From Chitinophaga pinensis (lineage in GTDB: Bacteria > Bacteroidota > Bacteroidia > Chitinophagales > Chitinophagaceae), in assembly GCF_007896845.1 (NCBI RefSeq), contig NZ_VOHS01000002.1, positions 310,001 through 374,000 of the forward strand: a stretch of 64,000 nt of DNA, written 5' to 3'. Shown here in pieces: positions 46,336 to 55,788 of the stretch. The notes beneath the pieces were generated by a model that was not told the DNA's origin, did no database searches, and saw only the letters and a list, made by a program, of their open reading frames with translations. Within the stretch, counting starts at the first letter, position 1. Every line of letters starts with the position of its first letter. The position numbers were made by a program, and so were the translations under genes.

Positions 46336-47667
46336 ATGGAACTGGACAAAACAACCTACTATGATCTCTCTATCTTTAACCGTGACGAAGAGTATTCGCT
46401 GTTTCATAAACTGGACTTTACCACAACCACAGGTGGAAGGGATTATTTACGGCATCTGTATAGTACGCCGCTGAAAGATATTGCGTCCATAGAGGACAGA
46501 CAGCACACATTACAATTCATTCTTAAACAGGAAGATAGCTGGCCGGCTGATATCATCAGTAATGGAACGATTGTGGTGATGGAGAACTATCTGGAAGCAC
46601 AGATTGAACCGATTTCCAATCCTTCCGGTGTAGGCTTGCTGGTGAGTTCTCTGCTGACAAAAACCATCTTTTCTCCGGATTACAGCTTTATTAAATTTTC
46701 CTTTACCCAACTGCTTAATCTGCTGAAAGGTTTCCGTCAGCTGGAAAAGAATTTCAATACCGAAGAGACGCCAAAAATACTGAAACTGTTACTGGACAGG
46801 GCACATACTCTACTATATCAACCTGAATTCAATGACATCATTGCTGCCAGCGAAGCAGGTCCTGTTTCTTTTGTGAATATCTTACGTCATGACCACTACA
46901 TCCGTAAGAAACAGCGTAAGCATATTTCTGAATTACTGGACATCTACCGTAAGCTGGATGCTTATTATGCGATGGCGAAAGCTGTAAGGCATTTCAATTT
47001 ACAGTTCCCTACTTTTGAAGATACGCCACACCCTTTCGTACAACTGGACGGCCTTTATCATATCATCCTGCCAAAGCCGGTTGCTTATGATATCACCATG
47101 AAGCCACAGTCACATTTCCTGTTCCTTACCGGTGCAAACATGGCAGGAAAAACAACCTTCATCAAAGCGGTGGGAGTAGCGGTATTCCTTGCACATATCG
47201 GTATGGGCGTGCCGGCAAAGAGCATGAAACTGAGTTTCTTCAATGGTATTTTCAGTAACATTCAGGTGCAGGATAATATCTTCAAAGGGGAAAGTTATTT
47301 CTTCAATGAAGTACAGCGTATCAAGAATACCATCATTAAAATCAATGATAGTAAAAAATGGCTGGTGCTGATCGATGAGATGTTCAAAGGGACGAATGTG
47401 GAAGATGCGAAGAACTGTTCGCTGGCTGTAGTAAATGGATTGCTGAAGAGTACAAACTGTCTGTTTATCTTATCTACACACCTGTATGAAATTGCGGATG
47501 AATTGCAAACAGCGGCGAATATACGCTTTAAGTATTTTGAGTCTCAGGTGATTGATGATAATCTGTATTTTACTTATCAGTTGAAAGATGGGGTAGCGAA
47601 GGAAAAGATCGGTTATTTGATATTGAAGAGGGAGAAGGTGCTGGATTTATTGGAGCAGATAAAGTGA
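46336..47667 (+). CDS. MutS-domain ATPase, not a full mismatch repair MutS
   Basis: A 443-residue protein. The C-terminal half has the MutS family V ATPase: Walker A LTGANMAGKTTFIKAVGVAV, a Walker B WLVLIDEMFKGTNVEDA and FILSTHLYEIADEL. The N-terminal 220 residues give a reduced core/clamp region, and the mismatch-binding domain with its Phe-x-Glu is missing. Such short MutS-like proteins are common in Bacteroidota; their role is unclear. A copy of its last 58 bases is found 1.3 kb downstream. Confidence 0.85.
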   Translation: MELDKTTYYDLSIFNRDEEYSLFHKLDFTTTTGGRDYLRHLYSTPLKDIASIEDRQHTLQFILKQEDSWPADIISNGTIVVMENYLEAQIEPISNPSGVGLLVSSLLTKTIFSPDYSFIKFSFTQLLNLLKGFRQLEKNFNTEETPKILKLLLDRAHTLLYQPEFNDIIAASEAGPVSFVNILRHDHYIRKKQRKHISELLDIYRKLDAYYAMAKAVRHFNLQFPTFEDTPHPFVQLDGLYHIILPKPVAYDITMKPQSHFLFLTGANMAGKTTFIKAVGVAVFLAHIGMGVPAKSMKLSFFNGIFSNIQVQDNIFKGESYFFNEVQRIKNTIIKINDSKKWLVLIDEMFKGTNVEDAKNCSLAVVNGLLKSTNCLFILSTHLYEIADELQTAANIRFKYFESQVIDDNLYFTYQLKDGVAKEKIGYLILKREKVLDLLEQIK

Positions 47668-47685
47668 TCGACGTGAGATATATCA

Positions 47686-47734
47686 AATATTAAAACAATA
47701 GCGGCCCAGATTGGGCCGCTATTGTTTTAATATT
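47686..47734. terminator. 23-bp perfect palindrome after the MutS-like gene
   Basis: The 23 bases 47686-47708 are exactly complementary to 47712-47734 with loop GAT. GC-rich at the tip and AT-rich at the base, so U-tract and A-tract are part of the stem; works in both directions. Confidence 0.88.
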
Positions 47735-47871
47735 ACACGATTATTTTATACTCCTAATTTTTAGTGAATCTGGCAGCGAAACCGGGGGTATCCTGTAACC
47801 ATGAGGCGGTCTGGAAGAATCTTCTACATCTTTGGAAATTTTGCCGTTTAAGACCAATATTCCTCTATCCA

Positions 47872-48306
47872 TCAGCGCTCTTTTTCCTTGCTGGTCCATG
47901 GAGGATAACTATCAAAAAAATATTCGATATCATATTTTTTTATTTCTAACTGATTAATGCCATCTTTCTTCTCATTTTTCGCTCTATAACTCGGGTACAA
48001 TGCTCTTTTTACAAATAATAAATGAAGTCCTTTGGGCCTTTGACTATTGGCCATATGAATCATTTTCCTGAACATTCTTTTATCCTGCACACTATACATA
48101 GAGTTATCAACGAAGATTCTTATAACATATATATGATCACTGTCCATAGGGTAAAGATTCCATATTCTAAGCGAATCTATATTCCTAAACTCATCAATAT
48201 TCAATGAGACAGATTCAGGTATCCTTTTTTGCCCTGAAGCGAAAAAGGAATGTAAAATGAAAACTGTTATCAGTTTATATACTATTGCTTTTTGTTTTCT
48301 TCCCAT
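47872..48306 (-). CDS. hypothetical secreted protein
   Basis: A 144-residue protein with a signal peptide (VYKLITVFILHSFFASG-Q). The rest is hydrophilic with conserved-looking strands (DHIYVIRIFVDNSMYSVQD, KGLHLLFVKRAL) but I recognise no domain. The first 25 bases overlap the end of the gene at 48282-48569, so the two form an operon. The region is more AT-rich than the flanks, consistent with acquired DNA. Confidence 0.6.
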   Translation of the reverse strand: MGRKQKAIVYKLITVFILHSFFASGQKRIPESVSLNIDEFRNIDSLRIWNLYPMDSDHIYVIRIFVDNSMYSVQDKRMFRKMIHMANSQRPKGLHLLFVKRALYPSYRAKNEKKDGINQLEIKKYDIEYFFDSYPPWTSKEKER

Positions 48307-48569
48307 TTTTCCTTACCATTAAGTATTGCACGCATACGATTGTACCAAGTCGTAAAATCTTTCTGATCTTTAAAGAGATCTCCAAATTCATCTGTTTGCA
48401 TAAGTCCTGCCCAGCTTAAGACGTCAAGTTGTTCATCCGAGAGTTTATTTTTTACATCAAATTCCATCATATATTCCTTCCATGCTCCTATATATAATTG
48501 TCTATATTCTTCAGCTAAACGCTTTTGAGGACATTCATCAACATCTACAATATGGTAAATCGTTGCCAT
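48282..48569 (-). CDS. hypothetical protein
   Basis: A 95-residue acidic, helix-rich cytoplasmic protein (starts MATIYHIVDVDECPQKR; later KLSDEQLDVLSWAGLMQTDE). ATG at 48569 chosen over a TTG at 48584. CCATTTTTAAATGG around the start is a small palindrome. No family recognised. A toxin or immunity role for this two-gene unit is possible but nothing in the sequence shows it. Confidence 0.55.
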   Translation of the reverse strand: MATIYHIVDVDECPQKRLAEEYRQLYIGAWKEYMMEFDVKNKLSDEQLDVLSWAGLMQTDEFGDLFKDQKDFTTWYNRMRAILNGKEKWEENKKQ

Positions 48570-48847
48570 TTTTAAATGGTACAAACAACATGCTTCTTTG
48601 CGCTGCTAATTAGCACTGCATTCAGCATGATATCTAATTTACATGACAAGGTTGGAGAAAATACTCATAGAACTATTCAACATTATAGGCGACTGATCAA
48701 CAGGGATGTAACAATGCAAGATCGGATTTAACAAAACGCGGTCTGATACAGGAGAACATCTGCTATTTATCAATAACAAAAGTGCAAATTCTCCATTTCA
48801 AAAAACATACAATCTTCGTGGCATCAATCGTTAATGAAAATTAAACC

Positions 48848-48938
48848 CACTATGCAAGTACGAAATTTACTACGCATTGTATGTGGTAAGATTGGATTTT
48901 TCTCTGCCATGTATGACATATACGGTACCACTAAGTAT
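48848..48938. repeat. 91-bp direct repeat, copy A
   Basis: Matches 49898-49988 over 91 bases with about ten differences. Directly joined on its right to the MutS-like gene remnant. It is not an inverted repeat and holds no transposase, so it is not an IS end that I recognise. Confidence 0.85.
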
Positions 48939-48996
48939 CGGTTATTTGATATTAAAGAGGGAGAAGGTGCTGGAATTATTGGAACAGATAAAGTGA
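48939..48996 (+). pseudogene. remnant of the 3' end of the MutS-like gene
   Basis: The 58 bases up to AAGTGA repeat the last 58 bases of the gene at 46336-47667 (47610-47667) with three substitutions, including the same stop codon. The remainder of the copy is missing. Confidence 0.8.
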
Positions 48997-49029
48997 TTCG
49001 TGTAATCTATCTTGAAATATATTTTTACG

Positions 49030-49063
49030 AAGAGCTGCCAAAAATAAATTTCTGGCAGCTCTT
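49030..49063. terminator. terminator after the remnant
   Basis: An 11-bp perfect stem AAGAGCTGCCA/TGGCAGCTCTT with a 12-base AT loop, followed by TGTCTTC. Confidence 0.75.
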
Positions 49064-49103
49064 TGTCTTCTAAGTCAATAAATATTTACTACCTGAATAT
49101 CTG

Positions 49104-49562
49104 CTAGTCCAGTATGCCAAGGCCGCTATTGACACTAAAAAGTTGCCCATGTTTGCTTTTAAGAATCACGAATCCATGCCCATGTGTTACCTTGTAATAG
49201 AAATATATATAATATTCACCTTTTTTCTGCCTTTGCACACCTGTGATCTGATAGTCTGACACTCCCATATTTTTCAGCAACGAAGAGTCATGAACTATTT
49301 GTACTGAGCGCCCATTAACTTTGAGATCACATGCATCCCAAAATTTCTTAGTATCGATCACCCTGATAGAGTCATTTAGATTTTCATGAAATCGAAAATG
49401 CTTAGTGATAGATGTGTCAGTTAGTATTTTATATAAGACCTCGCATCTATCCTTACAGGGATTACATACCGCAACTTTATGCTGGCCTGATGATGTTAAT
49501 GACATCCCAATCAAAAAAATAATTGATATTATAACCGACTTTAAAATGGTATATATACTCAT
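49104..49562 (-). CDS. hypothetical secreted protein
   Basis: A 152-residue protein with a clear signal peptide (VIISIIFLIGMSLTSSG-Q). Two Cys (CNPCKDRC region has three) near the mature N-terminus and a beta-rich C-terminal part (GEYYIYFYYKVTHGHGFVIL) suggest a small extracytoplasmic domain. No family recognised. It lies between the two copies of the 91-bp repeat, so it may have been inserted or duplicated with them. Confidence 0.6.
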   Translation of the reverse strand: MSIYTILKSVIISIIFLIGMSLTSSGQHKVAVCNPCKDRCEVLYKILTDTSITKHFRFHENLNDSIRVIDTKKFWDACDLKVNGRSVQIVHDSSLLKNMGVSDYQITGVQRQKKGEYYIYFYYKVTHGHGFVILKSKHGQLFSVNSGLGILD

Positions 49563-50115
49563 GGTAGTTGTACCTTTTCCTCTGGTAAAATCATTCTAAG
49601 GTACAAGGAAATAATCGTCAGTAAGCTGGACACTAACTACAGTCATTCAATTACACTTTAGAACCTTCGGTTCCTAATATTTTGTTTTGTTCGATTATTA
49701 TAAACGCTTAAATCATTTTCACCGCTGAAAAGCTCTTTTATCACAAGGTTCAACACATACCCTTTACAAACGCTTCCAAGGGACTTTCAGCAAACTCCCC
49801 CGGTCATAACAAAGGTCATCTTTTGCTAAACAAACACATATTTCTACAGGCAATTAATATCTCTCGCACGAGCATGATATCTGATTTCTATGGCACTCAC
49901 TATGCAAGTACAACATTTACTACGCAAATTATATAGTAAGAATGGATTTTTCTCCGCCATGTATGATATATACGGTACCACTAAGTATACGACATATATT
50001 TACAGCATTCCACAATGCTGAACAACCTCATACCAAAAGAACAGAAATGAACAAGCGAAAGCCGATCCTGTCTCCTTAAATTCGCCATCGTTATTCACCA
50101 TATCATTTTTCATCC
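49563..50115. other. AT-rich gene-free spacer
   Basis: About 550 bases without a coding frame, containing copy B of the 91-bp repeat. A direct start signal for the ComM-like gene is not visible. Confidence 0.4.
49898..49988. repeat. 91-bp direct repeat, copy B
   Basis: Second copy of the repeat at 48848-48938. Here it is not followed by the MutS-like remnant but by unrelated sequence. Confidence 0.85.
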
Positions 50116-51660
50116 ATGATTGTTAAAACCATCGGCAGCGCCGTACAAGGCGTAGAAGCCATTTCCATTGTCATTGAAGTGGACGTATCTCCCAAAGGCA
50201 CCCAGTTCCACATCGTCGGTCTGCCTGATAGTGCCGTCAAAGAAAGCGAACAGCGTATCGAATCTGCCATTACCAACATCGGCTTCCGTTTTCCACGCTT
50301 CCGGACCGTCGTCAACATGGCCCCTGCCAATATCCGTAAAGCAGGTTCCGCCTATGATCTTCCTATTGCCCTGGGATTACTCGCCGCCTCAGAACAGATA
50401 GATAGCACCGCATTAACACAATTCACCATCATGGGCGAACTATCGCTCGATGGTACTGTACAACCCATACGCGGAGCTTTGCCTATTGCTATACAGGCCC
50501 GTAAAGAAGGTTTTAAAGGACTGATCATACCGGCGTCCAATGCCAGAGAAGCCGCTATGGTCAATAACCTCGAAGTATACGGTGTCACACACCTCCGTGA
50601 AGTGATCGACTTCTTACTGGCACCGTCCACCCTGCAGCCTGTTTGTGTAGATACCCGGACTGAATTCGCCAATGCACATCATCAGTTTGATGTCGATTTC
50701 AATGATGTGAAAGGACAATATACGATCAAACGTGCACTGGAAGTAGCAGCAGCCGGTGGACACAATGCATTACTTATCGGACCTCCCGGTGCAGGAAAAA
50801 CAATGCTGGCCAGACGGCTCTCAACCATCCTCCCTCCACTCAGTCTGCATGAAGCACTTGAAACCACAAAAATCCATTCCGTTGCAGGAAAATTACCAGC
50901 CGACACTTCGCTTGTTACGCAAAGACCTTTCCGCGCACCACATCATACCATCAGTCATACTGCGCTGATCGGTGGCGGTAGCATTCCTCAGCCGGGAGAG
51001 ATATCTCTGGCACATAACGGGATTTTATTTCTGGATGAACTACCAGAGTTCAGCAGGCAGGCACTGGAAGTCATGCGCCAACCACTGGAAGAAAGAAGGG
51101 TATCTATCGCCCGGGCGAAACTATCTGTGGAGTTCCCTGCCAGCTTTACTCTGCTGGCATCTATGAATCCATGTCCCTGTGGATTCTTTAATCACCCCGT
51201 GAAGGCGTGTACCTGTCTGCCGGGATCTGTACAACGGTATCTGAACAGGGTATCCGGTCCTTTAATGGACAGGATAGATCTGCACATAGAAGTCACCCCC
51301 GTTCCGGTTGAATCCCTGCTGGATCATACCTATGGAGAGTCCAGCAAGGATATCAGGGAACGCGTAATAATGGCAAGAGAAATACAGACAGCCCGGTTCA
51401 ACGGCTACAAGGGAATTTATTGCAATGCGCAGATGAATAGTCATCTGTTGAGAAAAGTCTGCCGCTTAAACAGCGAAGGAGAAGAACTGCTGAAAAATGC
51501 AATGCAGAAACTCAAGTTGTCAGCACGGGCATATGATCGCATTCTTAAAGTCAGCCGTACAGCAGCTGACCTGGAAGGCAGCGAACATATTAAGACAGAA
51601 CACCTGGCTGAGGCCATCCATTGCAGGAGCCTTGACAGACAAGATTGGTGGGATAAATAG
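50116..51660 (+). CDS. YifB/ComM family Mg chelatase-like AAA+ ATPase
   Basis: A 514-residue protein. An N-terminal LonC-like fold (VEVDVSPKGTQFHIVGLPDS, NMAPANIRKAGSAYDLPIAL), a Walker A IGPPGAGKTMLARRLSTILP, the chelatase-like insert RPFRAPHHTISHTALIGGG, Walker B GILFLDELPEF and a C-terminal MgsA/ComM lid. ComM is a branch migration helicase that helps integrate DNA taken up in natural transformation. Its stop is five bases from that of the EF-G-like gene. Confidence 0.92.
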   Translation: MIVKTIGSAVQGVEAISIVIEVDVSPKGTQFHIVGLPDSAVKESEQRIESAITNIGFRFPRFRTVVNMAPANIRKAGSAYDLPIALGLLAASEQIDSTALTQFTIMGELSLDGTVQPIRGALPIAIQARKEGFKGLIIPASNAREAAMVNNLEVYGVTHLREVIDFLLAPSTLQPVCVDTRTEFANAHHQFDVDFNDVKGQYTIKRALEVAAAGGHNALLIGPPGAGKTMLARRLSTILPPLSLHEALETTKIHSVAGKLPADTSLVTQRPFRAPHHTISHTALIGGGSIPQPGEISLAHNGILFLDELPEFSRQALEVMRQPLEERRVSIARAKLSVEFPASFTLLASMNPCPCGFFNHPVKACTCLPGSVQRYLNRVSGPLMDRIDLHIEVTPVPVESLLDHTYGESSKDIRERVIMAREIQTARFNGYKGIYCNAQMNSHLLRKVCRLNSEGEELLKNAMQKLKLSARAYDRILKVSRTAADLEGSEHIKTEHLAEAIHCRSLDRQDWWDK

Positions 51661-51665
51661 CGGGG

Positions 51666-53798
51666 CTAGGCCACCAGTTCCGCACCTTTATACTCTTCAG
51701 ACAACTTCTTCTGCAGATCCGCTGGCACAGGTGCATATTCTGCAAAGACAGCTTTGATCTTCGCCTTACCCTGTGTCACATTGCGCAAAGCAGCATATAG
51801 TTTATCCAGCTCTGCCTGTGGCGTACGTGCCTTGATCACCTGATAACCATTCTGGGAATCCATACCGGTAATGATACTTCTGCGGCTTTGTAATTCACTC
51901 ATTACATCGCCGGCCATAGTATCATCAGCCGTAATATCAATATCAAACACCGGTTCCAGCAACTGCGGTGCTGCCTGATGGAAAGCATCGCGAAAAGCCA
52001 TCATACCGGCAATTTTGAAAGAAATATCATTGCTATCCACAGGGTGCATTTTACCATCATATACACTTACCCGGATATCACGTACATAGGAACCTGTCAG
52101 CGGACCTTCCTGCATTTTTTCCATTACACCTTTCAGAATGGAAGGCAGGAAACGGGCTTCTATTGCGCCTCCCACAATACAATTATTGAATACCAGTTTA
52201 CCACCCCAGTTAAGAGCAATTTCCTCCGTCTCTCTTACCGGGTGTTCCTTATAGGGAGGCATACCATCATAGTAAGGCTCGATAGTGATAAACACCTCTC
52301 CAAACTGACCAGCGCCGCCAGATTGTTTCTTATGACGATAGGTAGCCGCGGCATGCTTACGGATGGTTTCCCGGTAAGGAATCTTCGCCGGCAGGAACTC
52401 AACATGCATCTTGTAGATATTCTGCAGCCGCCATTTGGTCAATGCAAGATGCAGATCACCCTGCCCATGCAGGATCACCTGTTTTAATTCACGGTTGTAT
52501 TCTATTTCCAATGTAGGATCTTCCATATGCAGTTCGGCCAATACTTCACTCAGTTTCTCGTCATCCCCCTTATTGGTCGCCTCAATGGCTACCCTGACTT
52601 TAGGTGTTGGGAATTCGATCGGTTTTACCTGTTTACCAGACTGCTTATCTGCTAACAGTGTATGGTTGGTGAGTGTATTCTTCAATTTCAGTGTACAGCC
52701 GATATCTCCGGCACGTAATATATCTGCCGGATGCCGGTTACGGCCATCTGTAATAAACAGCTGATTGAGGCGTTCAACAGTATTGCCCTTTTCGCTGTGT
52801 AATTCGACACCTGCCTTTATTTCGCCTGCCAGTACCTTAAAAAACGAAAGGCGCCCTATATGGGGCTCCTGAAGGGTTTTAAACACAAACAATACCGGAG
52901 ATGCTGAAGGGTCACATGGAATCGGGCTGCCATCTTCCGCCTGCTCTGCAGGCATGTCTACGGAAGCCGGAGCGACATTATCGATGAAACCCATCAGACG
53001 TCCGCTGCCCATATTATGTAAGGCGGACAGACAAAATACCGGGAACACATGATGTTTCAGCATGCCTATCTTCAATCCCTGCCGCATTTCATCTTCATCC
53101 AGACTGCCTTTATCAAAATACTGCTCCATCAGTGTATCATCATTTTCTGCTGCTTTCTCTACCAGCTCATTATGTAAACGCTCCGCCTGTTCTTTCTCAC
53201 TGTCAGGTATAGGCAGTTTTTCCGGCTTACCACCGTTTTCCGGGAACCGGTACATTGTCATTTTTAAAAGGTCGATTACACTGTTAAATCCCGGACCCTG
53301 ATTCACAGGATACTGCATAACCGTTACCGCTGATCCGAATACTCTGCCGGCTTCCTCTACTGTACGGGAAAAATTAGCCTGCTCTGTATCCAGCTGATTG
53401 ACGGCCAGAATAGTAGGTTTCTGGTATTTATCCACATAATCCCAGATCTGTTCAGTACCCACTTCCACTCCATGTTGTGCATTCAGGAGCAGTAAAGCCG
53501 TATCACAGACCCTGATAGAAGAAATGATCTCTCCGATAAAATCTTCCAGTCCGGGAGTGTCGATAATATTGATCTTATAATCACGCCATTCCGTGTGAAG
53601 GCAGGTGGCATAGACAGAACTTCCCCTTTCATGCTCTACATCATGATAGTCGGAAACAGTGTTTCCTTCTTCTACTGTACCGCGTCGGGGAATAATACCA
53701 GCTTCAAACAGCATGGTTTCACAAAGGGTCGTCTTTCCGCTCTTGGCGGCGCCCAATAACACAATGTTCCTGATGTGCTTTTCATCATAGGTCTTCAT
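51666..53798 (-). CDS. elongation factor G-like GTPase (EF-G paralogue)
   Basis: A 710-residue translational GTPase with all EF-G domains (domain IV RETIRKHAAATYRHKKQSGG, domain V GDVMSELQSRRSIITGMDSQ). The G1 loop reads LGAAKSGKTTL instead of AHIDAGKTTT, and the G3 motif is DTPGLEDF, so Leu84 replaces the His that activates water in normal EF-G. This is like the second EF-G of Thermus (PGYGDF there, from memory). GTP hydrolysis may be altered; it is probably not the main translocase. Divergent from the ABC exporter gene. Confidence 0.9.
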   Translation of the reverse strand: MKTYDEKHIRNIVLLGAAKSGKTTLCETMLFEAGIIPRRGTVEEGNTVSDYHDVEHERGSSVYATCLHTEWRDYKINIIDTPGLEDFIGEIISSIRVCDTALLLLNAQHGVEVGTEQIWDYVDKYQKPTILAVNQLDTEQANFSRTVEEAGRVFGSAVTVMQYPVNQGPGFNSVIDLLKMTMYRFPENGGKPEKLPIPDSEKEQAERLHNELVEKAAENDDTLMEQYFDKGSLDEDEMRQGLKIGMLKHHVFPVFCLSALHNMGSGRLMGFIDNVAPASVDMPAEQAEDGSPIPCDPSASPVLFVFKTLQEPHIGRLSFFKVLAGEIKAGVELHSEKGNTVERLNQLFITDGRNRHPADILRAGDIGCTLKLKNTLTNHTLLADKQSGKQVKPIEFPTPKVRVAIEATNKGDDEKLSEVLAELHMEDPTLEIEYNRELKQVILHGQGDLHLALTKWRLQNIYKMHVEFLPAKIPYRETIRKHAAATYRHKKQSGGAGQFGEVFITIEPYYDGMPPYKEHPVRETEEIALNWGGKLVFNNCIVGGAIEARFLPSILKGVMEKMQEGPLTGSYVRDIRVSVYDGKMHPVDSNDISFKIAGMMAFRDAFHQAAPQLLEPVFDIDITADDTMAGDVMSELQSRRSIITGMDSQNGYQVIKARTPQAELDKLYAALRNVTQGKAKIKAVFAEYAPVPADLQKKLSEEYKGAELVA

Positions 53799-53986
53799 AA
53801 ACGTAAGAATTAAGTATTGTCAGCCGGAGCGGGCTGATCGTAAGCAATAAGATAAGTAGACGTGGGAATGCCGTTTTGGTGATTTTAGCCGTAGCTGGAT
53901 AAGCTATAACCGATTCTGAGTATTAAGTTACTCTATTTTTTCCTATCAGCACCGCTCAAATGTGTTGCAACATCAATATTAATGTA

Positions 53987-53994
53987 CCTTTGCA
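53987..53994 (+). promoter_or_regulatory. minus-7 box TACCTTTG for the ABC exporter gene
   Basis: TACCTTTG 22 bases before the ATG at 54017. Confidence 0.5.
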
Positions 53995-54016
53995 CTCATA
54001 GATTGTCTTTAGTATC

Positions 54017-55774
54017 ATGAAACTGTTCTTATATTATTTAAAAAGTTACAAATGGTTGATAGCACTGGCTTTGTTATTAGCAACCATTAACCAGGTATTC
54101 TCCCTGCTGGATCCGTATATTTTTGGCCGGATCGTGGACCTTTTTGCGAACCATCCGCATACCAATGCAGGTGGGGAAGCACGTACGCAGTCCGACTATG
54201 TAGCAGGCGTTATTTTATGGCTCCTTGCTTCCGTAGGAGTAGCCATGGTGTCCCGTATTGCCAAGGCATTTCAGGACTATTTTACAAACGTTATTATCCA
54301 GAAGTTTGGCGCCCGGATTTATACCGACGGATTACGTCACTCTTTAAGACTACCCTATCAGCAGTTTGAGGATCAGCGTAGCGGTGAAACACTGGCTGTT
54401 TTACAGAAAGTACGTACAGACAGCGAGAAGTTCATTACTTCCTTTGTAAACGTATTATTCGTAGCACTGATCGGTGTTATCTTCGTGATGATCTATGCGT
54501 TCAGCGTTCACTGGAGCCTTGTATTTGTCTATTTTGGTGGTAGTCTGATACTCGGTTGGCTGATCAATGTACTGAGCAGGAAGATCAAAACCATTCAGAA
54601 AACAATTGTGAAGGAAACGACGATGCTGGCTGGAGCCACTACAGAGTCCCTCCGCAATATCGAACTGGTAAAAAGTCTTGGTCTGACACATCAGGAGATC
54701 CGCAGACTGAACTCCACAACCATCCGTATTCTGATGCTGGAACTGAAAAAGGTGCGCAGCATCCGTAGTATCAGTTTCGTACAGGGTACCTTCGTCAATT
54801 TCCTGCGTCAAAGCATCCTGTTCCTTCTGCTGTTCCTGATCTACAAGGATACGGTTACTGTAGGACAGATGTTCACCCTGCAATTGTACTCCTTCTTCAT
54901 TTTCGGTCCTTTACAGGAGTTAGGTAATATTATCATGTCTTACAGAGAAGCGCAGGTTTCACTGCTGAACTTTGAAAGTATTATGCAGACGCCTGTGGAA
55001 GATACACCGCCGGATCCGGTGAAGATCAATCGTATCGATACCCTGACCTTTAATCACGTAGGATTCAAACACCTGACCGCCGAAAATAAAGCACTGGATG
55101 ATATCACCTTCAGCGTGAACGTCGGTGAAACAATCGCATTTGTCGGTCCGTCCGGTTCCGGTAAAACAACACTGGTAAAACTGCTGGTAGGATTGTACAC
55201 ACCACAGGAAGGCGCTATCGGTTATAATGGCGTGGATAGCAGAGAAATAGACATCGAAGAACTGCGTTACCAGATCGGTTTTGTTACACAGGATACACAG
55301 TTATTCTCCGGTACGATCAAAGAGAACCTGCTGTTTGTCAATCCGGGCGCTACTGACGAAGAATTACTCAAAGTCATGAAAGATGCCAGCTGTACAACCC
55401 TGCTGGAAAGGGCTGACAACGGTCTTAATTCTGTGATTGGTGAAGGTGGTATGAAGATCTCCGGGGGTGAGAAACAACGTCTGTCCATCGCACGTGCACT
55501 GTTACGTCATCCGCGACTACTGGTATTTGACGAAGCAACATCTGCTCTGGATTCCCTGACAGAAGAATCTATCACCAATACTGTCCGTGATATCACTTCC
55601 ACCCGTGAGCATATCACTGTTATGATTGCACACAGGTTATCCACTATTATGCACGCTGACAGGATCTACGTACTGGAAAAAGGCCGTATCGTAGAAACGG
55701 GTACGCATAGCGCACTTGTGGAAGAAAAAGGCCTGTATTATGCGATGTGGAGACAACAGATTGGAGAGAGATAG
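54017..55774 (+). CDS. ABC transporter, fused permease and ATPase
   Basis: A 585-residue half-transporter. Six membrane helices in the N-terminal 320 residues, then the ATPase with Walker A VGPSGSGKTTLVKLLVGLY, Q loop GFVTQDTQLFSG, signature ISGGEKQRLSIARALLRHP, Walker B LLVFDEATSALDS and switch His in VMIAHRLSTIMH. Exporter type (MsbA/LmrA-like); it would act as a dimer. Substrate not evident. Confidence 0.92.
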   Translation: MKLFLYYLKSYKWLIALALLLATINQVFSLLDPYIFGRIVDLFANHPHTNAGGEARTQSDYVAGVILWLLASVGVAMVSRIAKAFQDYFTNVIIQKFGARIYTDGLRHSLRLPYQQFEDQRSGETLAVLQKVRTDSEKFITSFVNVLFVALIGVIFVMIYAFSVHWSLVFVYFGGSLILGWLINVLSRKIKTIQKTIVKETTMLAGATTESLRNIELVKSLGLTHQEIRRLNSTTIRILMLELKKVRSIRSISFVQGTFVNFLRQSILFLLLFLIYKDTVTVGQMFTLQLYSFFIFGPLQELGNIIMSYREAQVSLLNFESIMQTPVEDTPPDPVKINRIDTLTFNHVGFKHLTAENKALDDITFSVNVGETIAFVGPSGSGKTTLVKLLVGLYTPQEGAIGYNGVDSREIDIEELRYQIGFVTQDTQLFSGTIKENLLFVNPGATDEELLKVMKDASCTTLLERADNGLNSVIGEGGMKISGGEKQRLSIARALLRHPRLLVFDEATSALDSLTEESITNTVRDITSTREHITVMIAHRLSTIMHADRIYVLEKGRIVETGTHSALVEEKGLYYAMWRQQIGER

Positions 55775-55775
55775 T

Positions 55776-55783
55776 TATCTTTG
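55776..55783 (+). promoter_or_regulatory. minus-7 box TATCTTTG for the DUF983 gene
   Basis: TATCTTTG, then CGCCC, then ATG at 55789; it begins one base after the stop of the ABC gene. Predicts a leaderless transcript. Confidence 0.55.
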
Positions 55784-55788
55784 CGCCC

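Noticed and set aside
47754-47864. A minus-strand open stretch of about 36 codons as the tail of a lost gene
   Set aside because: It has no start and no family match; it may be a remnant but this cannot be shown.
48834-49073. A 79-codon plus-strand frame across repeat A and the MutS-like remnant
   Set aside because: It is a chance fusion of the 91-bp repeat, the gene remnant and a terminator, with no start signal.
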